A stretch of 35,542 nucleotides of DNA from Halomonas sp. (lineage in GTDB: Bacteria > Pseudomonadota > Gammaproteobacteria > Pseudomonadales > Halomonadaceae), in contig NZ_JAFIFK010000051.1 in the NCBI RefSeq assembly GCF_020832045.1, positions 1-35,542 on the forward strand. The letters are read 5' to 3'. Shown here in pieces: positions 17,089 through 25,609 of this stretch; position 1 is the first letter of the stretch; each line of letters opens with the position of its first letter. The notes under the pieces are model-generated. The model was not told the DNA's origin, made no database searches, and saw only the letters and a program-made list of their open reading frames with translations. The position numbers were made by a program, and so were the translations under genes.

Positions 17089-17118
17089 GTGCGGTGGGCG
17101 CCTTGACTCCCACCGCAC
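17089..17118 (-). terminator. Stem-loop downstream of chemoreceptor
   Basis: A 10-bp perfect stem GTGCGGTGGG / CCCACCGCAC has a 10-nt loop and lies 28 nt beyond the receptor stop codon. No U-tract follows, so it may be an mRNA 3'-end stem or a Rho-linked site, not a classical terminator. Confidence 0.5.
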
Positions 17119-17145
17119 GAGATTACAGTTCGTTTTCTCCGACCA

Positions 17146-19083
17146 TTACGTCATTGCCTCATCGATCTTGAAGCGCTGTACCAGCCTGGCCAGTTCCTGG
17201 GCTTGATCGCTCAAGGAGTGGCTGGCCGCAGTGGCTTCTTCGACAAGCGCCGCGTTCTGCTGGGTCACCTCGTCGAGCTGGCTGACCGCCATGTTGATCT
17301 GCTCGATACCCGCCGACTGTTCGGTGGCCGCCGTGGCGATCTCACTGATGAAGCTCGAGACGCGCTTGACCCCTTCGGCGATGGTGGCCAGCTGCTGGCT
17401 CGCCGTGGTAACAAGACGCTCGCCCTCGTCGACGCTTGCCACGCTGGAGTCGACCAGTTGGCGAATCTTGCTGGCTTCGGCCGCACAGCGTCCCGCCAAG
17501 TTGCGCACCTCGGTAGCCACCACGGCAAAGCCGCGGCCATGCTCACCGGCCCGAGCCGCCTCTACCGAGGCATTGAGTGCCAGCAGATTAGTCTGAAAGG
17601 CGATGCCGTCGATGGCTTCCACGATGCTCTCGACCCGCTTGTTGGCCTGCTTGATACTGCCCATGGACTGCGCAGCCTGCTGGCCTACCCCGCTCGCGTT
17701 GCGAGCCTGCTCGTCGAGCTCGACAGTCAGCTCACGCGCCTGGGTGGAAGACTCAGCCGTCTGCCTGACGGTGGCGGTCATCTGTTCGAGGCTGGAAGCC
17801 GTTTCGACCAGCGAAGAGGACTGCTCCTCGGTCCGGCTGGCCAAGTCCTCGTTGCCTTGGGCGATTTCACTGCTCGCCACGCTTACCGACTCGGCGGTAC
17901 GACGTATGTCACCCATCATCGCCTGTAGCTTCTGCTGCATCTCCTGCATATGCGCCAGCAGGCTGGTGCTATCGCCGGCTTTAACCGGCACCCGCATGGT
18001 CAGATCGCCCTGCACCACCCGCCGTACCACTTCCGCGGCGCGCTGAGGGTCGCCGCCCAGCGTTTTGACCACAGAACGCACCACCCCCAGGCTCACCAGA
18101 ACGGCGACCGCTATGATCACGGTGGTGATTCCCACCAGTATCCAGAACGTACGAGACACCTCGCCCAGCGCCTCACGCTCCGGCACCTCCACCACCAGCC
18201 CCCAGTTTAGCAGCGGCAGGAAAGTATAGCTGCCGATCACCGCGGTACCAGCAGCGTCCGCATAGCGGCCCACACCGCTCTCGCCGGCCGCCAGGGCGGT
18301 TGCCGCACGCGTCTCGAGGGCACGACTTTCCCCCGCCAATGCCGCTACGGGAGTCACCGGCATACCGTCGCCACCCAACAGGTATGTATCGGAGCTACCA
18401 CCCAGCGACATCTCAGCCATGCGCTCGAACAACACGTCGAGACGCACCGCAGCCCGAACCACCCCAACCACCTCGCCCCTATCGCCAAACACCGGCGCTA
18501 CCACGTTGCTGACCTGATTACCCGTGGCCCGAGATATCAGCGGCTGGGAGAAGACCGGCTGACCCTGAATTGCCTCGCGGAACCAGGCGCGGTCCGCCAC
18601 CTGGAACTCGGCGGCTTCCCCGGCGGACATGACCGTGGCGCTGCCATCGAAGCTCACCCCGGCCACACCCACCCCATCCGGGCCGACGAAGAACAGCGTA
18701 TCGTAGTAGCCGCTCTGCTCGGCAACGCGAGCCAACAGATGTTGAATCGGCTCGACCTCGACCTGCCTGACCGGATCGAGGCCGGCTACGTAGCGAATCT
18801 CATCCTGGCGCGCACCCAGCCACTGGCTGAAGGAAGCCGCCATCATCTCACCGGTACTCTGCAGCTGATGTACCGTGGCCTGAGTAAAAGACTGGCGATA
18901 TTGGGTATAGACCAACCCGGCCACCAGCATTACCGAGATCAACACCAGCGAAACGATCATCAGCGTAAGCCGCGTGCTGAAGCCCAGCCGTTCACGACGA
19001 GGTGGCTGCGAGTCATAAGCGGCTTCAGTCGCCGGCTCTGCCTCGGAATAATGGGAAGTATGGGTCACTGTGATGGAATTCAT
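17146..19083 (-). CDS. Methyl-accepting chemotaxis protein, dCache type
   Basis: The 645-residue inner-membrane receptor has an unusually long cytoplasmic N-terminal tail of about 35 residues before TM1 (about 37-60). A periplasmic dCache-like sensor (about 62-310) follows, including [11 protein letters not shown] and [20 protein letters not shown]2 (about 318-340), HAMP and a long methylation/signalling coiled coil complete it, with the tip sequence [20 protein letters not shown]. There is no C-terminal CheR-docking pentapeptide of the NWETF type; it ends in [11 protein letters not shown] 19083 has AGGAG about 9 nt upstream and a FliA promoter about 100 nt upstream. The ligand cannot be named, although the RxW[FY] pattern resembles small-molecule dCache sensors. 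Confidence 0.95.
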   Translation of the reverse strand: MNSITVTHTSHYSEAEPATEAAYDSQPPRRERLGFSTRLTLMIVSLVLISVMLVAGLVYTQYRQSFTQATVHQLQSTGEMMAASFSQWLGARQDEIRYVAGLDPVRQVEVEPIQHLLARVAEQSGYYDTLFFVGPDGVGVAGVSFDGSATVMSAGEAAEFQVADRAWFREAIQGQPVFSQPLISRATGNQVSNVVAPVFGDRGEVVGVVRAAVRLDVLFERMAEMSLGGSSDTYLLGGDGMPVTPVAALAGESRALETRAATALAAGESGVGRYADAAGTAVIGSYTFLPLLNWGLVVEVPEREALGEVSRTFWILVGITTVIIAVAVLVSLGVVRSVVKTLGGDPQRAAEVVRRVVQGDLTMRVPVKAGDSTSLLAHMQEMQQKLQAMMGDIRRTAESVSVASSEIAQGNEDLASRTEEQSSSLVETASSLEQMTATVRQTAESSTQARELTVELDEQARNASGVGQQAAQSMGSIKQANKRVESIVEAIDGIAFQTNLLALNASVEAARAGEHGRGFAVVATEVRNLAGRCAAEASKIRQLVDSSVASVDEGERLVTTASQQLATIAEGVKRVSSFISEIATAATEQSAGIEQINMAVSQLDEVTQQNAALVEEATAASHSLSDQAQELARLVQRFKIDEAMT

Positions 19084-19183
19084 CCCTTGCTCTCCTGCCT
19101 CACGAGTACATGCGGTTCGTACGGTATGGAGGCTTTGTCGTTATCGTTGATCACGGCGCAAGCTGACGTGACTGCTATCAACG

Positions 19184-19210
19184 TTATCGGCATGCAAGAG
19201 AAAGAGTTGA
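19184..19210 (-). promoter_or_regulatory. FliA (sigma-28) promoter for the dCache receptor at 17.1-19.1 kb
   Basis: The minus strand reads TCAACTCT-N11-GCCGATAA. The -10 is perfect, the -35 matches at 5 of 8, and the spacer is exact. Confidence 0.72.
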
Positions 19211-19251
19211 GGGTAGCGCGGAAAAGGTTTGACAGATGTCAAACTTCTTAA

Positions 19252-19446
19252 TCAGAGATTAAGCATGAAAAGAGTACAGGCTCGTTGCTCCTTGACCGCC
19301 TTGGCATAGATTTCATGCAGCTTGTCGTAATCTTCCGGCATCTGCGCGTCCATGCCGGCGGCTTCGTAACGAGCCATAGTGTCGCGGGTATCGCTAATCA
19401 CGCGATCGAGTTCCTCGATGACCTGTAGATACTCGGCCTCATTCAT
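19252..19446 (-). CDS. Small acidic helical protein of unknown function
   Basis: The 64-residue protein is acidic and almost entirely helical by composition (EAEYLQVIEELDRVISDTRDTM), with one cysteine near the C-terminus. I do not recognise the family. It is supported as a real gene by a good ribosome site (GAGGTG about 7 nt before ATG 19446) and by its position just beyond the fliC terminator. Expression may come from read-through of fliC. Its size and helical character would suit a small export-chaperone-like or regulatory protein for flagellin, but that is only inference from location. Confidence 0.65.
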   Translation of the reverse strand: MNEAEYLQVIEELDRVISDTRDTMARYEAAGMDAQMPEDYDKLHEIYAKAVKEQRACTLFMLNL

Positions 19447-19481
19447 GAAGCACCTCGCGCTGGTTTCTCAAGCAGGATCAT

Positions 19482-19509
19482 AAAAAAACCGGCCCCAAGG
19501 GGGCCGGTT
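19482..19509 (-). terminator. Intrinsic terminator of fliC
   Basis: A 10-bp stem AACCGGCCCC / GGGGCCGGTT has a 3-nt loop and is followed on the minus strand by a run of seven T. This is a textbook terminator about 45 nt past the fliC stop. Confidence 0.92.
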
Positions 19510-19553
19510 CGAGGCATTCAAGGGAAAGGAAACCCTTCCCCTCGAATTCAACC

Positions 19554-20363
19554 TTAGCCCAGCAGAGACAGCACAGACTGCGGCATCTGGTTGGCCTGAG
19601 CCAGGACGGAAGTGCCGGCCTGCTGCAGGATGTTGGCGCGGGTCATGTTGGACACTTCAACCGCGTAATCAGCATCTTCGATACGCGAGCGAGCGGCAGA
19701 CAGGTTAGTAGAAGTGGTAGCCAAGTTCTCAATGATTGAATCGAAACGATTCAGTGTGGCACCAAGCGTAGCGCGCTCTGTATCAAGCGAAACAAGTGCG
19801 GCATCTACGGTAGTGATAGCAGCTTGCGCGCCTGCTGTAGTTGAAACATCAATGCCAGCGCCAAGTGCAGTTGCATCAAAAGCAGACACAGTAACACGAT
19901 CATCATCGGTGTTGTTTGAACCAACTTGAATCACCAAGTCATTATCGTTATCGAGAAGCTTAATCCCGTTAAAAGATGTGCTGTTGGCGACGCGTTCGAT
20001 TTCGTCAAGACGCTCGGTAATTTCAGTCTGGATAGATGTACGATCTGCCGCGGTATTGGTATCACTTGCTGCTTGCACTGACAGCTCACGAATACGCTGG
20101 AGGTTGTTGTTTATTTGCTCAAGGCCGCCCTCCATAGTTTGTACCAGAGAAACACCATCGTTGGCGTTGCGGCTGGCCTGGTTCATACCGGTGATCTGGG
20201 CAGTCATACGGTTGGCGATGGCCTGGCCGGCGGCATCGTCCTTGGCACTGTTGATACGCAGGCCGGAGGAGAGACGCTCCATTGAAGTCTGCAGGCTGGA
20301 CTGCGACTTGTTCAGGTTGTTCTGGCCGATCAGGGCGGTGATGTTGGTGTTGATCACTGACAT
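19554..20363 (-). CDS. fliC: Flagellin FliC
   Basis: This is the major filament subunit. The 269-residue product is a short flagellin with conserved D0/D1 ends and almost no D2/D3 outer domain. The N-terminus contains [20 protein letters not shown] and [21 protein letters not shown]. The C-terminus contains [34 protein letters not shown]. The TLR5-type motif region [11 protein letters not shown] is present. The middle (about residues 120-215) is coded with clearly more A/T than the ends, with codons such as GAT, GCA and ACA, a pattern expected for an exchanged hypervariable segment. ATG 20363 has AAGGAA upstream. The FliA promoter is about 110 nt upstream and a strong terminator follows. It is the only flagellin gene in the window. 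Confidence 0.97.
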   Translation of the reverse strand: MSVINTNITALIGQNNLNKSQSSLQTSMERLSSGLRINSAKDDAAGQAIANRMTAQITGMNQASRNANDGVSLVQTMEGGLEQINNNLQRIRELSVQAASDTNTAADRTSIQTEITERLDEIERVANSTSFNGIKLLDNDNDLVIQVGSNNTDDDRVTVSAFDATALGAGIDVSTTAGAQAAITTVDAALVSLDTERATLGATLNRFDSIIENLATTSTNLSAARSRIEDADYAVEVSNMTRANILQQAGTSVLAQANQMPQSVLSLLG

Positions 20364-20474
20364 GGTGACTTTCCTTCTCTATGTTGAGGGCTCCATTGAC
20401 GGGCCCACTGAACTTTTTTCTTTCAGCCCAGCATCTCGGGCCTGTCTCAACGGCGCCGTTGGCCGTTACCCTAA

Positions 20475-20501
20475 TTAACGGCCCTTGGCGGAATAACTTT
20501 A
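20475..20501 (-). promoter_or_regulatory. FliA (sigma-28) promoter for fliC
   Basis: The minus strand reads TAAAGTTA-N11-GCCGTTAA, 14 of 16 matches. The -10 GCCGTTAA is the same as in the enteric fliC promoter. It gives a leader of about 105 nt. Confidence 0.87.
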
Positions 20502-20587
20502 GGGGCCGGGGAAAAAATTTTGCGCTTTTTTTTCAATTCACCTATCGCAGGATCACAAGCATGGTCGGAGCAGCAGCACGAAAGGCA

Positions 20588-20613
20588 ACGGGCCCGGTAT
20601 TCACCGGGCCCGT
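20588..20613 (-). terminator. Stem-loop downstream of fliD (first copy)
   Basis: An 11-bp perfect stem ACGGGCCCGGT / ACCGGGCCCGT with a 4-nt loop lies about 57 nt past the fliD stop. The following minus-strand bases (TGCCTTTCG) are only weakly T-rich. It also insulates fliD from the fliC promoter. Confidence 0.68.
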
Positions 20614-20669
20614 GTGCGATACTAAACGCGCATGCTTGGATTACTGGAGCCAAGTGAAGCTCCACATAG

Positions 20670-22037
20670 CTACTTTTTCCTTGGCTGCATCTGCATGCTC
20701 AGCATATCGAGCTGCTGGGTCAGATAAGAGCTGGTGGCGTTCATCTGGGCAATCAGGCCATCAAGCTGACCGAATTGCTTGCGGTAACGCTCAATGGTCT
20801 GATCGATGCTGCGTTCCATACGCTCGAAGCGATCATCGAGGTTGCTGACGCGAGTTTCGGAACTCTTGATCGAGCTCTTCACCAGACCGTCATCGCCCAG
20901 AATCTGGCTGAGCGTGCCATTCAGCCGACCGGCCATACCGCCTTCCTTTGAATCACCTGCAAAGAAGTCGGCCAAGGCTTTGGGGTTGCTGGCAATCGTT
21001 TCGTCCAGCTTGGCTTCATCCAGTTCGAGTCGGCCGTTGGGGCGCAGGCTGATGCCGAGCTGCGACATCATCGTCAGTTCCCCACCCTGTACGAGAGCGC
21101 CCAGGTCGCGGCTGAGTCGCGACTCGATGGTGCGCACTGCCCGGTCTCCCACCAGCTCGCCGGCCGTTGCGGCATCGCCCGTAACGGCCGTCATGCGGCC
21201 TATAGACGATTTCATTTCATTGTAGGCTGAAACGAAGCCGGTGACAGCTTCCTTGAGGGCCTCGTTGTCACGCTCCACGACTACCGTCGAGGTCTTGCCA
21301 ACCGCGGCGGCATCGAGCTCCAGCGTAACACCCTGGATGGCTCCCTCGACCCGATTGGAGCTGCTGCTGATGGTGATGTTATTGATACTGAGCTCGGCGT
21401 CGCGACCCGCTACCCGGGTGGCGGTATCCTCGGACAGTGCAGCGCTGCCGAACTCCATGCCGGTCACGGACTGAGCCGCCCCGGTTTCCTTGGAGTTGAG
21501 TACCAGGCGATAACCGTTCGCGCTGCCATCGTTGACGATCGAGGCCGTCACCCCTGCATCTGGATCGGCGTTGATGGCATCACGGATAGCGCTAAGCGTA
21601 CTGCCCTCGGCTAAGTCGATCGTAACGTCATCCTTGCCCTGAAAGCTCAATGTCAGGGTATCCCCGCCCGCCCCGACGAGGGACTGCTGCGGATCGGCGA
21701 CCCCTACACTCGCAACACTGCCAGCTCTGGCGGTATGGTTAACCGTCACCTCATACCGTCCGGCACTCGCCTGCGCCCCGGCCGTGGCCTTGACTCCCTC
21801 GCCAAGCACACTGCTTTTGAGCCCTTGGTAAAGCTTGGGATCGTTGAACTTGGTAACGGCATCCTGGAATTTGGTCAGCGCCGACTGCAACCTGCCAAAG
21901 GCGGAAATCTTCGCCTGCTCCTGAGTCTTCTGAGCAACAATGGGTTTCAGCTTCTGCCGTTCCGCCGCATTGAGCTGGTTGAGCAGGCCTGACAAATCAA
22001 GCCCAGAACCCACGCCGAGAGAGGTAATCGTTGCCAT
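20670..22037 (-). CDS. fliD: Flagellar filament cap protein FliD, copy 1
   Basis: FliD forms the distal cap that helps flagellin polymerise. The 455-residue product matches the family length (E. coli 468). The N-terminal domain begins ITSLGVGSGLDLSGLLNQL with a coiled segment. The central D2/D3 part includes INADPDAGVTASIVNDG. The C-terminal coiled coil includes FERMERSIDQTIERYRKQF and MNATSSYLTQQL. It resembles the next gene along most of its length, so the two are paralogues from a tandem duplication. It has its own FliA promoter about 45-70 nt upstream of ATG 22037 and a stem-loop downstream. Being next to fliC, it is the likelier partner of this flagellin, but that is inference. Confidence 0.95.
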   Translation of the reverse strand: MATITSLGVGSGLDLSGLLNQLNAAERQKLKPIVAQKTQEQAKISAFGRLQSALTKFQDAVTKFNDPKLYQGLKSSVLGEGVKATAGAQASAGRYEVTVNHTARAGSVASVGVADPQQSLVGAGGDTLTLSFQGKDDVTIDLAEGSTLSAIRDAINADPDAGVTASIVNDGSANGYRLVLNSKETGAAQSVTGMEFGSAALSEDTATRVAGRDAELSINNITISSSSNRVEGAIQGVTLELDAAAVGKTSTVVVERDNEALKEAVTGFVSAYNEMKSSIGRMTAVTGDAATAGELVGDRAVRTIESRLSRDLGALVQGGELTMMSQLGISLRPNGRLELDEAKLDETIASNPKALADFFAGDSKEGGMAGRLNGTLSQILGDDGLVKSSIKSSETRVSNLDDRFERMERSIDQTIERYRKQFGQLDGLIAQMNATSSYLTQQLDMLSMQMQPRKK

Positions 22038-22078
22038 CGTGCTTCACTTCCCTGAGTGATCTGACATGTATAAGTACC

Positions 22079-22105
22079 TTATCGACAGCCGCGACAGGAA
22101 CTTTA
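22079..22105 (-). promoter_or_regulatory. FliA (sigma-28) promoter for fliD copy 1
   Basis: The minus strand reads TAAAGTTC-N11-GTCGATAA, 14 of 16 matches, in the 112-bp gap between the two fliD genes. Confidence 0.85.
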
Positions 22106-22149
22106 GGCCTCACGGCACATTTACTTTACTGTCGGGAAGCGACTCGTCG

Positions 22150-23508
22150 CTAGCCGGCTGACATTTGCGCGTCGAGCATACCAAGCTGCTGGGTCAGGTA
22201 GTCACTGGTCTGATTCATCTGTGCAATCATGCTGTCAAGCTGGCTGAACTGAGTCTGGTAACGAGCCATGGTCATTTCGATGCTCTGCTCGGTACGAATA
22301 AAACGATCGTTCAAGTTATCGATACGGTTTTCCGCTCCGCCAATGGCTCCCTCCAGCGCTCCGTCATCATGCAACAGCTGGTCAAGCGTAGTCCCGAGCC
22401 GACCCGCCATCCCTTCTTCTACATCCTGAGCCGCAAAAAAGGCTCCGACCACCTCGGGTCCTTCGCCAAGAGCCGCTTCAAGCGTCGTCTCATCAAGCTC
22501 CAGCGTACCATCGACACGCAGGTGGATGCCGAAATCGGCAAGCATCGTCGTTTCACCCTCGGCCATGACGACACCCGCAAGGTCGCTACGCAAGCGCGAC
22601 TCGATGCTTCGCACCGCACTGTCACCGATCAGATCGCCCGCTTGACCGTCTTCGCCATTGAAGGCAGTCAGACGACCGGCAGTACCCTTGAGTTCATTGT
22701 AGGCATCGACAAAATCGACGACCGACTGCTTTACGGCTTCGGTATCCTGTGCAACCGTCACGGTACTGCTCCCCACTCCCTGCAGATTGAGCGCGACACC
22801 CTGAATGGCGTCATCCACCTGATTGCTCGCACTGGAAATGGCGATGCCATTCACCTCGAAGCTAGCATTTTGTCCGTCCTGCAGCACCGCCTCACCTGAA
22901 AGCATCGCTTGCGTCGTCAGCGCAGCAAAGTCAGCGTCGAGGATAGCCGCCTGCTCACCCGTTTCCTTGGACATCAAGGCCAGTCGGTAGCCTGCCCCAT
23001 CGTTTACGATTGAGGCTGTAACCGCTGCATCGGGGTCGGCGTTTATGGCGTTGCGAACCTCCACAAGAGTGCTATTGGCAGCAATGGTGACGCCTTGGTC
23101 GAGGCTGGCATCCGCAAAGGAGAGGTTGAGAGTGGTTTCGGCATCGTTGAGTACGGTGTCGAGACTATCCACGCGCTGCGTGGCAAAGCTTCCAGCGGTC
23201 GCCAAGCGATCCACTTCAATGGCGTACTGACCAGGCGATGCTTCCGATCCGGCTGCCGCCTGTACGGCTTCGCCCTCTGTCGAGGCGGTAAGATTCTGAT
23301 AAAGAGAGCTGTCGTTGAGCGCATTGACGGCATCTTGAAAACCGGTAAGCACACTTTTCAGCTCGCCGTATGCTGAAATCTTGACTTGCTGGGTTTGAAT
23401 CTGCTCTGCAATGGGTACTAGCTTGCCGCGTTCGGCTTCATTGAGTTGAGTGAGCAAACCGTTGAGATCGAGCCCGGAACCGATGCCGAGGGAGGAGATG
23501 CTGGCCAT
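22150..23508 (-). CDS. Flagellar filament cap protein FliD, copy 2 (paralogue)
   Basis: This second cap-type protein of 452 residues lies directly upstream of fliD copy 1. The N-terminus (ISSLGIGSGLDLNGLLTQL), the middle (INADPDAAVTASIVNDGAG, SKETGE) and the C-terminus (IEMTMARYQTQFSQLDSMIAQM, SDYLTQQLGML) all align with copy 1, while the segments between have diverged. The frame is intact and a separate FliA promoter precedes it, so both copies are probably expressed late. It may cap the same filament under other conditions, a second filament encoded elsewhere, or have a separate adhesive role. Copy 2 is more acidic than copy 1 in its variable middle (for example DSLDTVLNDAETTLN). Confidence 0.93.
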   Translation of the reverse strand: MASISSLGIGSGLDLNGLLTQLNEAERGKLVPIAEQIQTQQVKISAYGELKSVLTGFQDAVNALNDSSLYQNLTASTEGEAVQAAAGSEASPGQYAIEVDRLATAGSFATQRVDSLDTVLNDAETTLNLSFADASLDQGVTIAANSTLVEVRNAINADPDAAVTASIVNDGAGYRLALMSKETGEQAAILDADFAALTTQAMLSGEAVLQDGQNASFEVNGIAISSASNQVDDAIQGVALNLQGVGSSTVTVAQDTEAVKQSVVDFVDAYNELKGTAGRLTAFNGEDGQAGDLIGDSAVRSIESRLRSDLAGVVMAEGETTMLADFGIHLRVDGTLELDETTLEAALGEGPEVVGAFFAAQDVEEGMAGRLGTTLDQLLHDDGALEGAIGGAENRIDNLNDRFIRTEQSIEMTMARYQTQFSQLDSMIAQMNQTSDYLTQQLGMLDAQMSAG

Positions 23509-23584
23509 GAGTAACTGCCTTGTGCCGATGAATTCGGGCGCCGAGGCATAAAAAAACCGGGTTCGGCACCTTCCTTATCCTATC

Positions 23585-23611
23585 CCATCGGCGGGTGGCA
23601 GCAGAACTTTA
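23585..23611 (-). promoter_or_regulatory. FliA (sigma-28) promoter for fliD copy 2
   Basis: The minus strand reads TAAAGTTC-N11-GCCGATGG, 13 of 16 matches. The leader of about 70 nt contains a run of seven T and a possible long stem between GTGCCGA (near 23523) and TCGGCAC (near 23565). Confidence 0.78.
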
Positions 23612-23678
23612 GGAAATAATCCAAATTTCGAATGGTCACGGAGTTCATTGGCCGCCTCCATGCGGCCTCATGGCTCAA

Positions 23679-25508
23679 TTACGAATGAGCAAGCGTCAAG
23701 CGATGTTCGCTGAGCTTGAACCCGCCCACTGCCTCGGCCAGACGATCGGCCTGCTCCTTGAGCTGCTCGGCCGCCACCGTGGACTCTTCTACCAGCGCGG
23801 CGTTCTGCTGGGTCATGCGGTCGAGCTCGGCCACGGCGACATTGACCTGGCCGATACCGTCGCTCTGCTCGCTTGCCGCCACACTGATCTCACCCAGTAC
23901 CTTGGCCACACGGCTAACACCGGCGACCAACTCCTCCATGGTAGAGCCTGCCTGCTGCACAAGCTGGGTACCTGAAGAGACCTTCTGCCCCGAGGCTTCG
24001 ATCAGGCCGCGTATTTCACGCGAGGCTTCAGCGCTACGTGTCGCCAGCTGGCGTACCTCCCCGGCCACCACCGCAAAGCCCCGGCCCTGCTCACCGGCCC
24101 GAGCCGCCTCCACCGAAGCGTTGAGCGCCAGCAGGTTGGTCTGGAAGGCGATGCCATCCATGACCTTGACGATATTGCCGATTCGCTCGGAAGAGGCAGT
24201 GATTTCCTGCATGGTAGTGACGACCTGTCCTACGACCTCCCCACCTCGCGTTGCCACGTCGGAGGCCGACTGTGAGAGCTGACTGGCCTGACGCGCAGAA
24301 TCTGCCGTGTGTTCGACGGTGCTGGTGATCTCTTCAATGGAAGCCGAGCTTTGCTGCAGGCTGGATGCGGCATTCTCGGTCCGGCGTGAGAGGTCCTGGC
24401 CGCCGCTGGCAATCTCGCCCGCGGCAACGGTAACGGATTCGCTAGCGTCACGGATGGTGATCATCACGCTCTCGATTCGCGATACGAACTGGTTGAACGC
24501 GGTCGCGATCTGCGCCACCTCGTCACGCCCCCCCTCCGGCAGACGCTGGGTCAGGTCGCCATCGCCGCTGGCGATATCCGACATGGCATCGCGCACCGAC
24601 TGCAGGCGCCGAAACATGAGCTTGAGCAGTGCCCCTAGCACCAGGGCGGCGCCAAGCACCACCAACACCAGCGTTACCAGTGCATTGCTCAATACGGCAC
24701 GCAATCCGGCGGTGGCCTCGCGCTCATCAAGTGCCACCACCAACTGCCAGTCGGTGCCACTGATGGGCACGCTGCGCAGCCACTTGTCTCGCCCGCCCAA
24801 GGCAAGACGAACGGGCGTGCCGACACCTATCGGGGCGGCAAAATAGCCTGCGGTGAAGGCTGACGTCAGTTGTGACGCAGGCTCCAGGGTCATCGCCGGA
24901 TCGGGATGCGCCACCAAGGTGCCATCGGCAGTGACCAGGAAAGCAAAGCTGTTAGGTGTCGGTGCAATAGAGCCCACATTGCTGACAATTTCTCCGATGG
25001 CAATATCCCCACCGCCGACGGCAACCAATTGACCGTTGACATGGAAAGGGGTGGCGATGGTCACCACCAGGTCGCCAGTATCGGCATCTTCATAGGGCTC
25101 GGTAACAACGGTGCTTTCAGCTGCCACGGCCTGCTGATACCAAGCCCGTTCACGCGGGTCATAATCGGCTGGTGGCGTCCAGCCATCCGAGAATAAAACT
25201 CTCCCATCCTGCGGATACGCTAAGTACGTGGCAATAAAGCCACCAGAGGCCTCTAGCTGCAGCAGCGCATCGAACGGATCGTCATTTCGAACTACTGGCG
25301 CAAGCGCCTCGAGCATGTTGCCACGGGCGTCGATCCATTCATTGATGGCCAGGCCGTTCCCATGAGCCACTGCCGAAAGGTTACGCGCCACCTGTGCGTC
25401 GTTGTGATGTTGAAGGGTGAAGTAGCTGATAGCGGCATTGATGAGCAGTGCCGAAGCAATGACGGCGGCCGTGGCCAGAAGAAGGCGCAAGCGCAAGGAG
25501 GTGAGCAT
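23679..25508 (-). CDS. Methyl-accepting chemotaxis protein, dCache type (possible amino-acid sensor)
   Basis: The 609-residue receptor has TM1 at about 7-29, a periplasmic dCache domain at about 35-275, TM2 at about 282-305, then HAMP and the signalling coiled coil (tip [20 protein letters not shown]). In the distal pocket region it shows a Tyr in [12 protein letters not shown], then [11 protein letters not shown], and Asp in [10 protein letters not shown]. This is the arrangement (Y...RxWY...D) described for dCache domains that bind amino acids, so amino acid sensing is a reasonable guess. It lacks a CheR-docking pentapeptide and ends LTLAHS. ATG 25508 lies about 60 nt from a strong FliA promoter. 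The orphan MotB-like gene ends immediately upstream of that promoter. Confidence 0.95.
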   Translation of the reverse strand: MLTSLRLRLLLATAAVIASALLINAAISYFTLQHHNDAQVARNLSAVAHGNGLAINEWIDARGNMLEALAPVVRNDDPFDALLQLEASGGFIATYLAYPQDGRVLFSDGWTPPADYDPRERAWYQQAVAAESTVVTEPYEDADTGDLVVTIATPFHVNGQLVAVGGGDIAIGEIVSNVGSIAPTPNSFAFLVTADGTLVAHPDPAMTLEPASQLTSAFTAGYFAAPIGVGTPVRLALGGRDKWLRSVPISGTDWQLVVALDEREATAGLRAVLSNALVTLVLVVLGAALVLGALLKLMFRRLQSVRDAMSDIASGDGDLTQRLPEGGRDEVAQIATAFNQFVSRIESVMITIRDASESVTVAAGEIASGGQDLSRRTENAASSLQQSSASIEEITSTVEHTADSARQASQLSQSASDVATRGGEVVGQVVTTMQEITASSERIGNIVKVMDGIAFQTNLLALNASVEAARAGEQGRGFAVVAGEVRQLATRSAEASREIRGLIEASGQKVSSGTQLVQQAGSTMEELVAGVSRVAKVLGEISVAASEQSDGIGQVNVAVAELDRMTQQNAALVEESTVAAEQLKEQADRLAEAVGGFKLSEHRLTLAHS

Positions 25509-25572
25509 ATAGAACTCTCGCAGCGGAAGGGGGACACGTTGCCGACCACGTCCGTGTGCCGGGTTTAACGTG

Positions 25573-25599
25573 TTATCGACTGCGAGAGCTTAGACTTTA
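25573..25599 (-). promoter_or_regulatory. FliA (sigma-28) promoter for the receptor at 23.7-25.5 kb
   Basis: The minus strand reads TAAAGTCT-N11-GTCGATAA, 14 of 16 matches. The spacer carries CTGCGAGAG (25580-25588), which is the inverse of CTCTCGCAG (25515-25523) just before the start codon. Confidence 0.85.
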
Positions 25600-25609
25600 G
25601 GCTAGTTTT

